This document shows positions 26,329-34,561 of a stretch of DNA of 64,000 nt, in pieces. Positions within the stretch are counted from its first letter, which is position 1. Each line of letters opens with the position of its first letter. The stretch is taken from assembly GCA_964461995.1 (NCBI GenBank), contig CAYWXL010000008.1, positions 38,304 to 102,303 of the forward strand, in the 5' to 3' direction. The translations under genes and the position numbers were made by a program. Source of the stretch: JALSRK01 sp964461995. Lineage in GTDB: Bacteria > Acidobacteriota > Terriglobia > Bryobacterales > Bryobacteraceae. The notes beneath the pieces are model-generated. The model was not told the DNA's origin and did no database searches. It worked only from the letters and a program-made list of their open reading frames with translations.

Positions 26329-27558
26329 ATGTGGACCTATCGCATTATATATTCCGTTTTCTTGTTGTCAGCCGCGCCTGCCGTCCTCGGGCAGCAGCTG
26401 CTCACCGTGGATGAAGCCGTCGCGCGGGCGGTCGCAAGCCATCCGTTGCTCGAGGCGGGAACACAGCAGATCGCTGTTTCTGAGGGGCTGCGGCGCCAAG
26501 CCGGGCTAGCTCCCAACCCATCGGTGATACTCCAGCACGAGAACATCCGTTCGGCGCCGGCGGCCATTCCCTACTGGACCTTCACCGACATGTTCGCCTA
26601 CGTGGAGCAGCGGTTCGAGACAGCCGGCAAGCGCAGGCGGCGGGTGGAGTCCGCATCGGCGGGAGTGGAGCGGGCGGCGCTTGAAAAGGAGCTCCTCGCC
26701 AAGCAACTGGCCGGACGGGTGAAGCAGGCCTACTGGGCGGCGGCGGGCGCCCAGCGGATCTACGAGCTGCTTCTCGAGGCGGCGCGAAACTTCCTGCTCA
26801 TCGTCGAGTACCACGAGGTGCGCGTGCGGGAAGGCGCGATGGCCGAGGCCGATCTGCTGCGCATCCGGCTGGAGAGCGAGCGGCTGAACCTGGCGGCGAA
26901 GACGGCGTACCTCGAGAGCGAGCGGGCCCGCATTGATCTGTTCCGGGAGATGGGAGTGGAAGACATCCCGGACGCGGTCCGCTTCGAGGCGCTCGATCTG
27001 CCGCCGGGCGGGCCGGTCGTGGCGGACTCCGAGAGGGCGCTCACCGAAAGAACGGAGATGAAGTTGGCGCGGCTGGCCATTCGGCAAGCAGAGATGGAGC
27101 TGCGGCTGGCGCAGGCGAACGCGAAGCCCGACGTCACCGCCCTGGCAGGCTACAAGCGGACGGCGGGCTACAACACGCTGCTGGCCGGGGTGCGGTTCGA
27201 TCTGCCGTTCAGCGACCGTAATCAGGGCAACGTAGCCGCCGCTTCGGCGCGGATCGCCGCCGCCAAGGCGGAATTGGCGGCGGCCACGGCGATGGTGCGG
27301 GCGGAAGTCGCCGCGGCGGCCAAAGCGGTATCCATCCGGCGCCGGCAGATCATCGAATCATTGGAACCGATGCGCAAAGAGGCAATGGAATCATCCGAGA
27401 TCGCCCGGGCCGCCTATCGCGAGGGCGGCTGGGATTTACTGCGGTTGCTCGACGCCGAGAGGCTGCGGATCGAAGTGGAGACTTTGTATTTCCGCGCGTT
27501 GGCCGAGTACCGCCAGAGTCTGGCCGAGCTGGAGACGGCCATGGGGGTGGCGCCATGA
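26329..27558 (+). CDS. czcC: Outer-membrane factor of the second RND pump (TolC/CzcC family)
   Basis: A 409-residue TolC-family channel, not closely similar to the minus-strand copy. MWTYRIIYSVFLLSAAPAVLGQQ is a normal signal peptide; the ATG at 26329 with GGAG upstream is preferred over the TTG at 26281. The OEP repeats begin at LLTVDEAVARAVASHPLLEAG and near residue 220, with long alanine/glutamate-rich helices between. Its stop overlaps the adaptor start by 4 nt (ATGA). Confidence 0.9.
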   Translation: MWTYRIIYSVFLLSAAPAVLGQQLLTVDEAVARAVASHPLLEAGTQQIAVSEGLRRQAGLAPNPSVILQHENIRSAPAAIPYWTFTDMFAYVEQRFETAGKRRRRVESASAGVERAALEKELLAKQLAGRVKQAYWAAAGAQRIYELLLEAARNFLLIVEYHEVRVREGAMAEADLLRIRLESERLNLAAKTAYLESERARIDLFREMGVEDIPDAVRFEALDLPPGGPVVADSERALTERTEMKLARLAIRQAEMELRLAQANAKPDVTALAGYKRTAGYNTLLAGVRFDLPFSDRNQGNVAAASARIAAAKAELAAATAMVRAEVAAAAKAVSIRRRQIIESLEPMRKEAMESSEIARAAYREGGWDLLRLLDAERLRIEVETLYFRALAEYRQSLAELETAMGVAP

Positions 27559-28769
27559 AATGGTTGCCGGTTTTCGTGCTGGCCGCGGCGCTGGTGGCGG
27601 GCTGCGGTTCGCAAGAGGCGGCGAGCGAGTCCACGGTGGCCGCGGCGGTGGTGGAGCCGCCGGAAGCCGGGGTCGTCCACATCGATCCGGACCTCCAGAA
27701 GGAGGTCGGCATCGCTGTCGAGCGGGTCGAGCGGCGCGCCTTGCCGGAGGTGATCCGGGCCACCGGCCGGATCACCATCAACGAGAACCGCACCTGGCGG
27801 GTGGGGGCTGTCACCGAAGGGCGCATCGTGCAGCTTTTCGCCCGCGAGGGCGACATGGTGGAGCGGGGCCAGATCCTGGCCAGGATGCACAGCCACGACA
27901 TTCACGAGGCCCGCGCCGAATACCGCCGGGCGGTGGCCGAGCTGGACCGCCTGAAAGCCAACGTCGCCTACGCCCGCAGCGTGCGCGACCGCACCAAGCG
28001 GCTTTACGAGCTCAAGGCCGCATCCTTGCAGCAGCTCGAGCAAGCGGAGGCCGAGCTCAACAACGCCGAGACGGCGCTGGCCCACGGCGAAGTCGAGCTG
28101 ATCCGCACGCGGACGCATCTCGAATCCTTCCTCGGCGTGCCGGCCGACGTGCCGGAGAATTACCGCCACGACGATGAGAACATCTACGACCTGGTGCCCA
28201 TCGCCGCTCCGGCCGGCGGCACGCTACTCAAACGCCTCATCACCACGGGCACCGTGGTCGCCCCCTCCCAAGAACTCTTCGTGATCACCGACCTCAGCAC
28301 GCTCTGGATGATCGCGGCGGTCAGCGAGGAGCATCTCTCGAAGCTCCGCCTCGGCATGCCGGTGCGCATCTATGTGCAGGCCTACCCCGGCCGGGCATTC
28401 CGCGGGAAGTTGACGAAGTTGGGCACCGAACTCGACCCGACCACGCGGACCATCATGGCCCGGGTGGAGGTGCCCAACGAGGAGGGCTTGCTGAAGCCCG
28501 AAATGTATGCCACCGCCGAACTGGAGCTAACCGACACTCGCGAGGCTTTGTTCCTACCCGAAGTCGCCGTGCAGGAGGTGGATGGCGCCCCGACGGTCTT
28601 CGTGCGGACCGCGCCAGACCGTTTCGAGCCCCGCCAGGTTACGGTCGCTCCGGCCAGCGGGGGCAACGTCGAGGTCCTTAGTGGGCTGCGACCGGGTGAA
28701 GAGGTGGCCGTCGAGGGCGGGTTCCTGCTCAAGTCACAGTTGTTGAAATCCACCCTGGCCGAGGATTAA
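27555..28769 (+). CDS. czcB: Periplasmic adaptor lipoprotein of the second RND pump (CzcB/CusB family)
   Basis: A 404-residue membrane-fusion protein that is a lipoprotein: the lipobox LVAGC (Cys18) follows a short hydrophobic stretch, whereas the first copy has a plain membrane anchor. Lipoyl half-motifs (GRIVQLFAREGDMVERGQIL; PAGGTLLKRLITTGTVV), a helical hairpin between them and the beta-barrel/C-terminal part (VLSGLRPGEEVAVEGGFLL) are complete. It overlaps the outer-membrane gene by 4 nt and lies 57 nt ahead of the pump gene. Confidence 0.92.
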   Translation: MKWLPVFVLAAALVAGCGSQEAASESTVAAAVVEPPEAGVVHIDPDLQKEVGIAVERVERRALPEVIRATGRITINENRTWRVGAVTEGRIVQLFAREGDMVERGQILARMHSHDIHEARAEYRRAVAELDRLKANVAYARSVRDRTKRLYELKAASLQQLEQAEAELNNAETALAHGEVELIRTRTHLESFLGVPADVPENYRHDDENIYDLVPIAAPAGGTLLKRLITTGTVVAPSQELFVITDLSTLWMIAAVSEEHLSKLRLGMPVRIYVQAYPGRAFRGKLTKLGTELDPTTRTIMARVEVPNEEGLLKPEMYATAELELTDTREALFLPEVAVQEVDGAPTVFVRTAPDRFEPRQVTVAPASGGNVEVLSGLRPGEEVAVEGGFLLKSQLLKSTLAED

Positions 28770-28826
28770 GGCGGTGGCTGCGAAAATGCCACGTTTCCGT
28801 GTCTTTCAGAGAGTGACGTTTCGATC

Positions 28827-31800
28827 ATGAACCGCCTGATCGATTTTCATCTCCGGCACCGTTGGTTCGTACTCGTCGGCCTCACCGGGCTGATCGGGCT
28901 GGGCCTCTATGCGATGCTCCAGATCCCGATCGATGCCTTCCCGGACCTGACCAACAACCAGGTAATCGTCATCACCGAAGCGCCCGCCATGGCTCCGGCC
29001 GAGGTGGAGGCGCTGGTCACCTTCCCCATCGAGACGGCGTTGATGGGGCTGCCGCGCACCCAAGGCATCCGGTCGATCTCGAAGCTGGGCCTGTCGATGG
29101 TGACGGTGATCTTCGAGGACGAAGTCAACATTTACTTCGCCCGGCAGATCGTCAACGAGCGCCTGCAGGAGGTGCGATCGCGCCTGCCCGAGGGGCTGGA
29201 GCCGCAGCTCGGCCCGGTGGCCACGGCCTTCGGCGAGATCTACCAGTACACGCTCGAAGGCGACGGCTTCACCTCGATGGAGCTGAAGACGCTCCATGAC
29301 TGGCAGATCAAGAACCAGCTCCGGACGGTGCCGGGCATCAACGAGGTGAACACCTGGGGCGGGGAGACGAAGCAGTATCACATCGAGGTCGATCCGCTGA
29401 AGCTGCAACGCTACGGGCTCTCGCTGCGGACCATCTACGAGCGGGTGCGGGAGAACAACTCGAACTTCGGCGGCGGCTTCATTCAGCACGGGGCCGAGCA
29501 GTACACCGTCCGCGGGCTGGGCCGGACGCGCTCGATCGAGGATCTGGAGAAGATCGTCGTGCTGGCGCGGGAAGGCACGCCGGTGCTGTTGCGGGACGTC
29601 GCGGAGGTGAAGGTGGGGGCCATGCCGCGGCAGGGCGCGGTCACCCGTGACGGCAAGGGCGAGACGGTCTCGGGCATGACGATCATGCTCAAAGGCGAGA
29701 ACGGCCGGAACGTGATCCAGCGCGTCAAGGAGCGGCTGGCCTCCATCAAGCTGCCCGAGGGCGTCAAGATCGTGCCGTTCTACGACCAGTCCACGGTGAT
29801 CGACGCCACCATTCGCACGGTGATCAAGAACCTGGCCGAGGGGGCGGTGCTGGTGATCGTCGTCCTGTTGCTGTTCCTGGGCAACATCAAGGCGGCGCTC
29901 ATCGTGGCCAGCGTGATCCCGCTGTCGATGCTGGTGGGCTTCATCGGCATGCGCTACTACGGCATCTCGGCGAACCTGATGAGCCTGGGGGCGATCGACT
30001 TCGGCATGATCGTGGACGGCGCGGTGGTGATGATGGAGAACGCTATCCTGCGCCTGGAGGCCGGTCCCAAGGCCGGGCCGATCGATCCGGTGGAGCGCGT
30101 CCGCAAAGCCGCCTACGAAGTGGCCCGCCCGATCACCTTCGCGGTGGCGATCATCATCGCCGTCTACCTGCCGGTGCTGTTCCTGGAAGGTCTCGAGGGC
30201 CGGATGTTCCGCCCGATGGCGATCACGGTGATCTCGGCGCTGGTCGGCGGCCTGCTGCTGGCGCTCTTCGTCGTGCCCACGGCCACCTGCATTGCGTTCC
30301 CGCACGGGGTGAAGCCCCACCGCTCGAACTGGGTGGACGCGCTGCGCAACCGCTACGTCGCCGTGTTGCGCGTGCTGCTCAGGAACAAGATCCCGGCGGT
30401 GGCGGCGGCGGCGCTGGTGGTCGCCGTGGCGGTGGGCTCGCTGGCCTTCATCGGCACCGAGTTCATGCCGCGGCTCGACGAGGGCTCCATCCTGATCGAG
30501 ACGCGCAAGCTGCCGGGCATCTCGCTCGAGGAGTCGGTAGCGATCAGCACCCGCGTCGAGCAGGCGGTGCTGGAGTTCCCCGAGGTGACCGGCGTGGTGA
30601 CCAAGATCGGGCGGCCGGACCTGGCCACCGAAGCCATGGGCATCTACCAGGGCGACGTCTACGTGCTGCTGAAGCCCTACGACGAGTGGACCCGCTTCGG
30701 GACGAAGACCGAGCTGATCGAGGCCATGGCCGCCCGGCTCGACAAGATCCCCGGCGTCTCCTACAACTTCACCCAGCCGATGGCGATGCGGCTCGATGAA
30801 GTCGTGGCGGGCGTGAAGGCCGACCTGGCGGTGAAGATCTTCGGCGAGGATCCCCAGGTGCTCGAGCGCGTGGCCGAGCGCGCTCTCGCGCTGCTGCGCA
30901 CCGTGCCCGGGGCCGCCGACACCCAGATGGAGATCATCACCGGCGTGGCCGAGCTGCGCCTCGAGGTGGACCGCGACGCCCTGGCCCGCTACGGGCTGAA
31001 CGTGGCCGACGTCCGCGAGGTGATGGACGCGGTAATTGGCGGCATCACCATCTCGCAGATGATCGAGGGCCAGCGGCGTTTCGACATCGTGCTGCGGCTG
31101 CCGGAGACCTACCGCAAGGACGCCGAGGCGATCCGGGGGCTCTATCTGTCGGCGCCGGGCGGCGAGCGGGTGCGCCTGGGACAGGTGGCCCGGGTGCACG
31201 TGGTGCGCGGGCCCGAGGTGATCTCCCGGGAGCACGGCCAGCGCCGGATCGTGGTGCAGGCGAACGTCCGCGGGCGCGATCTGGGCAGCTTCGTCAAGGA
31301 GGCGCAAGAGCTGTTCGCCCGGGAGCTGGAGCTGCCGGCCGGCTACTCGATCGACTGGGGCGGCCAGTTCGAAAACCAGGAGCGGGCCACGAAGCGCCTG
31401 ATGTTGCTCGTGCCGGCGGCGGTGCTGATCATCTTCGGCCTGCTGTTCGCCACCTTCGACTCGGTGACCCTGGCGCTGCTGGTGCTGATGAACGTGCCCT
31501 TCGCGCTGGTGGGCGGCATCGCCTCGCTCTGGCTGCGGGGGCTGAACCTGAACCTGTCGGCCTCGGTGGGCTTCATCGCGCTGTTCGGCGTGGCGGTGCT
31601 GAACGGCATCGTGCAGGTGAGCGCGATCAACGAGCTGCGGCGCAAGGGGCGGGACATCAATACGGCCGTGCTCGAGGGAGCCGGCCTGCGCCTGCGCCCC
31701 ATCCTGATGGCGGCCATCGTGCCGGCGCTCGGCTTTGTCCCCATGGCGTTGAACACCGGAACCGGGGCCGAAGTGCAGCGGCCGCTGGCTACGGTGGTGA

Positions 31801-31910
31801 TCGGCGGCTTGATCACCTCCACCATCCTGACGCTGCTCATCCTGCCGCTGCTCTACCCGTGGTTCTGCTGCCGCATGAAGGACGAGGACGAGCGGCTGGG
31901 CATCGGCTGA
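28827..31910 (+). CDS. czcA: CzcA-type heavy-metal RND efflux pump (second copy)
   Basis: A 1027-residue HME-RND pump. MNRLIDFHLRHRWFVLVGLTG begins the first helix (shown only as its start). The helix-4 signature DFGMIVDGAVVMMEN (~392-406) again fits the divalent HME1 group. The gene is strikingly GC-rich and uses mostly C/G third positions, more than the first copy, which may reflect a different history. The two pumps clearly differ along their length (for example QIPIDAFPDLTNNQV against KLPIDAVPDVTPNQV), so this is not a recent duplication. The C-terminal end has CCRMKDEDERLGIG. Confidence 0.93.
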   Translation: MNRLIDFHLRHRWFVLVGLTGLIGLGLYAMLQIPIDAFPDLTNNQVIVITEAPAMAPAEVEALVTFPIETALMGLPRTQGIRSISKLGLSMVTVIFEDEVNIYFARQIVNERLQEVRSRLPEGLEPQLGPVATAFGEIYQYTLEGDGFTSMELKTLHDWQIKNQLRTVPGINEVNTWGGETKQYHIEVDPLKLQRYGLSLRTIYERVRENNSNFGGGFIQHGAEQYTVRGLGRTRSIEDLEKIVVLAREGTPVLLRDVAEVKVGAMPRQGAVTRDGKGETVSGMTIMLKGENGRNVIQRVKERLASIKLPEGVKIVPFYDQSTVIDATIRTVIKNLAEGAVLVIVVLLLFLGNIKAALIVASVIPLSMLVGFIGMRYYGISANLMSLGAIDFGMIVDGAVVMMENAILRLEAGPKAGPIDPVERVRKAAYEVARPITFAVAIIIAVYLPVLFLEGLEGRMFRPMAITVISALVGGLLLALFVVPTATCIAFPHGVKPHRSNWVDALRNRYVAVLRVLLRNKIPAVAAAALVVAVAVGSLAFIGTEFMPRLDEGSILIETRKLPGISLEESVAISTRVEQAVLEFPEVTGVVTKIGRPDLATEAMGIYQGDVYVLLKPYDEWTRFGTKTELIEAMAARLDKIPGVSYNFTQPMAMRLDEVVAGVKADLAVKIFGEDPQVLERVAERALALLRTVPGAADTQMEIITGVAELRLEVDRDALARYGLNVADVREVMDAVIGGITISQMIEGQRRFDIVLRLPETYRKDAEAIRGLYLSAPGGERVRLGQVARVHVVRGPEVISREHGQRRIVVQANVRGRDLGSFVKEAQELFARELELPAGYSIDWGGQFENQERATKRLMLLVPAAVLIIFGLLFATFDSVTLALLVLMNVPFALVGGIASLWLRGLNLNLSASVGFIALFGVAVLNGIVQVSAINELRRKGRDINTAVLEGAGLRLRPILMAAIVPALGFVPMALNTGTGAEVQRPLATVVIGGLITSTILTLLILPLLYPWFCCRMKDEDERLGIG

Positions 31911-31949
31911 GGGCCGCGGCGGCCCGCGCGCGGCGGACGGTCTGAGACA

Positions 31950-32747
31950 ATGGTGGCGGCCATGGCCGCGGACTGGCGAACGACGACGCTCGGCCGCACC
32001 GGGCTCACGGTGGGGCGGCTCGGCATGAGCTCCAGCTACGGCATGCCGGCGGCGGCGCTCGAGCGCGCTTTCGAGCGCGGGGCGAACTACTTCTATTGGG
32101 GCAGCCTCCGGAAGAAGGGTTTCGCCGAGGGGCTGCGGAACCTGGCCCGGTATCGAGAGCGGTTCGTTCTGGTGGTCCAGTCCTATGCGCCGGCGGGCTG
32201 GATGGTGCGGCGCAGCGTGGAGCGCGCCCTGCGGCGGCTGGGATTCGACTACGCCGACGTGCTGCTGCTCGGCATGTGGAGCCGCCCGGTGCCGCCGCGG
32301 ATCCTCGAGGCGGGGGACGAGCTGAAGCGCCGGGGGCTGATCCGCTTTCTCGCCGTCTCGACGCACAAGCGCCCGCTGGCGGCGCGCCTGGCCCGGGATC
32401 CCGCCTACGACATCCTTCACATACGCTACAACGCCGTCCACACCGGGGCCGAGCACGACATCTTCCCGCATCTGCCCGGGAACCCGCCCGGGATCGTCGC
32501 CTATACGGCCACCTCCTGGCGGCAACTGCTCGGGCACCGGCGCATTCCCAAGGACGAGCGCACGCCGACGGCGGGCGATTGCTACCGTTTCGTGCTCTCG
32601 AACCCGGCGGTGGACGTCTGCATGACGGGGACCGCGGATCTCGAACAGACCGAGCACGCCTTGGACGCGCTCGACCGCGGCCCGCTCTCCGAAGAGGAGA
32701 TGGCGTGGATGCGCCGCGTCGGCCGGGCGATCTACGGGAAGCGGTGA
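31950..32747 (+). CDS. Aldo/keto-reductase-fold protein lacking the catalytic tetrad
   Basis: A 265-residue protein with the AKR N-terminus (TTLGRTGLTVGRLGMSSSYG), the helix VERALRRLGFDYADVLLL and the LIRFLAVSTHKR strand. The usual FDTAxxYG is replaced by FYWGSLRKKG, the catalytic lysine region (normally ATK) reads VVQS, and the histidine region (normally LH) reads LLGMW, so Asp, Tyr, Lys and His of the tetrad all appear absent. It is also shorter than typical AKRs (~320 aa). It may bind a nucleotide or act in another reaction. An internal ATG at 31962 is an alternative start. It stands 39 nt after the RND gene but is not obviously related to it. Confidence 0.7.
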   Translation: MVAAMAADWRTTTLGRTGLTVGRLGMSSSYGMPAAALERAFERGANYFYWGSLRKKGFAEGLRNLARYRERFVLVVQSYAPAGWMVRRSVERALRRLGFDYADVLLLGMWSRPVPPRILEAGDELKRRGLIRFLAVSTHKRPLAARLARDPAYDILHIRYNAVHTGAEHDIFPHLPGNPPGIVAYTATSWRQLLGHRRIPKDERTPTAGDCYRFVLSNPAVDVCMTGTADLEQTEHALDALDRGPLSEEEMAWMRRVGRAIYGKR

Positions 32748-32790
32748 GTAGCGCGCGGGCCGCAGGTCGCCGCGCTTGTGGGGGATTCGC

Positions 32791-32796
32791 TTTAAT
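32791..32796 (+). promoter_or_regulatory. Predicted -10 for a leaderless dehydratase transcript
   Basis: TTTAAT (five of six matches) ends 8 nt before the ATG at 32805. There is no Shine-Dalgarno sequence in the intervening GGAACCTC at usable distance. A leaderless mRNA is inferred. Confidence 0.45.
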
Positions 32797-32804
32797 GGAA
32801 CCTC

Positions 32805-34514
32805 ATGGCCAAAGACGAGCAACGGAAACTGCGCTCGGACGCGTGGTTCTACGAGAACGAATACTACGCCTTCGCCCGGCGCGCCTACCTGCGCTCCGAG
32901 GGTTTCAATCGCGACATCTTCGAAGAGCGCCGCCCGGTGATCGGCGTCTGCAACTCCTGGAGCGAGCTGAACCACTGCAACCGGCACCTGCGCGAGGTGG
33001 CCGAGGCGGTGAAGCGCGGCGTCTGGAAGGCGGGCGGGCTGCCGCTCGAGTTCCCGACCATCTCTCTCGGCGAGCCGTTCCTGAAGCCCACCTCGATGCT
33101 GCTGCGCAACCTGATGGCGATGGACGTCGAGGAGTCGATCCGGGCCAACCCGCTGGACGCCGTGGTCCTGCTCTGCGGCTGCGACAAGACCACCCCGGCG
33201 CAGTTGATGGGGGCGGCCAGCGCGGACCTGCCGGCCATCGTCGTCCCCGGCGGCCCGCAGTTGAACGCCGTCTGGAAGAACCGCAAGCTCGGCTCCGGCA
33301 CCGACGGCCGCAAGCTCTACGACGAGTACCGCATGGGGCGCATCACCGAGGAAGAGTGGTGCGAGATCGAGGGGGCGGTGGCGCGCTCGGCGGGCCACTG
33401 CATGGTGATGGGCACGGCCTCGACGATGACCAGCCTGGCCGAGGCCCTGGGCATGACGCTCCCCGGCTGCGCCAGCATTCCGGCGCCCGACTCCCGGCGG
33501 CTGGCCATCGCCGAGCTGAGCGGCAAGCGCGCCGTGGAACTCGTTTACGAGGATCTACGCCCCTCGCGCATCATGACGCGGGAGGCCTTCGAGAACGCCA
33601 TCACCGTTTCGATGGCCCTGGGCGGCTCCACCAACGCCGTCGTCCACCTCGTGGCCATGGCCGGCCGCCTGGGCATCCGGCTGGAGCTGGAGCTGTTCGA
33701 CCGCATCTCCCGCCGCACCCCTTACCTGGCGAACATCAAGCCCTCGGGCGAGCACCTGATGGAGGACTTCTTCCATGCCGGCGGCGTACCGGCGCTGATG
33801 CGCGAGATCCTGCCGCTGCTCCACGGCGATTGCCTGACGGTGAACGGGCGCACGGTGCGGGAGAACGTCGAAGCCGCCGAATGCCACGACCGCGACGTCA
33901 TCCGCCCGTTCGGCCAGCCGCTCCATCCGGAGGGCGGAACGGCGATCCTGCGCGGGAACCTCTGCCCCCGGGGCGCGGTCATCAAGCAGACGGCCGCCTC
34001 GCCGCACCTGCTCACCCACCGCGGCCCGGCCTTCGTCTTCGACAACTACGAGCAAATGAAGCAGATGGTGGAGCGCGAGGACCTGCCGGTGACCAAGGAC
34101 TCCGTCCTGGTGATGAAGAACTGCGGGCCGAAGGGCGCCCCGGGCTTCCCCGAGTGGGGCCACATGCCGATGCCCAAGGCGCTGCTGGCGCAGGGGGTGA
34201 CCGACGTGGTGCGGATCTCCGACGCCCGCATGAGCGGCACCAGCTTCGGGACGGTGGTCCTGCACGTGGCGCCGGAGTCGGCCGTCGGCGGGCCGCTGGC
34301 CATCGTCGAGACCGGCGACGAGATCCTGCTCGACGTGCCGAACCGGAAGCTCGAGCTGCTGGTCCCCGGCGATGAGATCGAGCGCCGCCTGGCGCGCTTC
34401 ACGCCCCCGCCGCCCCACTACAAGCGCGGCTACGGGAAGCTCTTCCTGGATCACGTCACCCAGGCCGACGAGGGTTGCGACTTCGACTTCCTGGTGGGGT
34501 CGGCGCCCGTATAA
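32805..34514 (+). CDS. IlvD/Edd-family dehydratase (sugar-acid dehydratase type)
   Basis: A 569-residue cytoplasmic Fe-S dehydratase. Iron-sulfur ligand regions are seen as NSWSELNHCN (~50), LCGCDKTTPAQLMGA (~125) and AGHCMVMGTASTM (~200); the C-terminal IlvD barrel contains NCGPKGAPGFPEWGHMP and DARMSGTSFGTVVLHVAPE. The N-terminal DAWFYENEYYAFARRAYLRSEGF block is typical of the L-arabonate/D-galactonate-type branch rather than branched-chain amino-acid IlvD. The exact substrate cannot be fixed from sequence. It is followed 47 nt later by an exported GH95-like hydrolase, which fits deoxy-sugar or plant-polysaccharide use. Confidence 0.85.
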   Translation: MAKDEQRKLRSDAWFYENEYYAFARRAYLRSEGFNRDIFEERRPVIGVCNSWSELNHCNRHLREVAEAVKRGVWKAGGLPLEFPTISLGEPFLKPTSMLLRNLMAMDVEESIRANPLDAVVLLCGCDKTTPAQLMGAASADLPAIVVPGGPQLNAVWKNRKLGSGTDGRKLYDEYRMGRITEEEWCEIEGAVARSAGHCMVMGTASTMTSLAEALGMTLPGCASIPAPDSRRLAIAELSGKRAVELVYEDLRPSRIMTREAFENAITVSMALGGSTNAVVHLVAMAGRLGIRLELELFDRISRRTPYLANIKPSGEHLMEDFFHAGGVPALMREILPLLHGDCLTVNGRTVRENVEAAECHDRDVIRPFGQPLHPEGGTAILRGNLCPRGAVIKQTAASPHLLTHRGPAFVFDNYEQMKQMVEREDLPVTKDSVLVMKNCGPKGAPGFPEWGHMPMPKALLAQGVTDVVRISDARMSGTSFGTVVLHVAPESAVGGPLAIVETGDEILLDVPNRKLELLVPGDEIERRLARFTPPPPHYKRGYGKLFLDHVTQADEGCDFDFLVGSAPV

Positions 34515-34549
34515 AGCGACTCCGGGGTCGGGCGCCGCCGCCCTTGGGG

Positions 34550-34555
34550 CAGAAT
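34550..34555 (+). promoter_or_regulatory. Predicted -10 for a leaderless GH95-like transcript
   Basis: CAGAAT (four of six matches) ends 6 nt before the ATG at 34562; only AGAGAC lies between, with no Shine-Dalgarno sequence. Transcription would start at the A of the start codon. Confidence 0.4.
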
Positions 34556-34561
34556 AGAGAC

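Noticed and set aside
27555..28769. Recent duplication of the czcB/czcA genes
   Set aside because: The two sets differ clearly along their whole length and in adaptor anchoring, so the duplication, if any, is old.
28806..33398. Very long minus-strand ORF (1530 codons)
   Set aside because: It is antisense to the RND pump, AKR and dehydratase genes, is His/Arg/Gln-rich without domains, and is open only because of the high GC content.
32096..34375. A 759-codon plus-strand ORF over the AKR and dehydratase genes
   Set aside because: It is an out-of-frame GC-rich shadow with no domain sequence; both real genes are in other frames.
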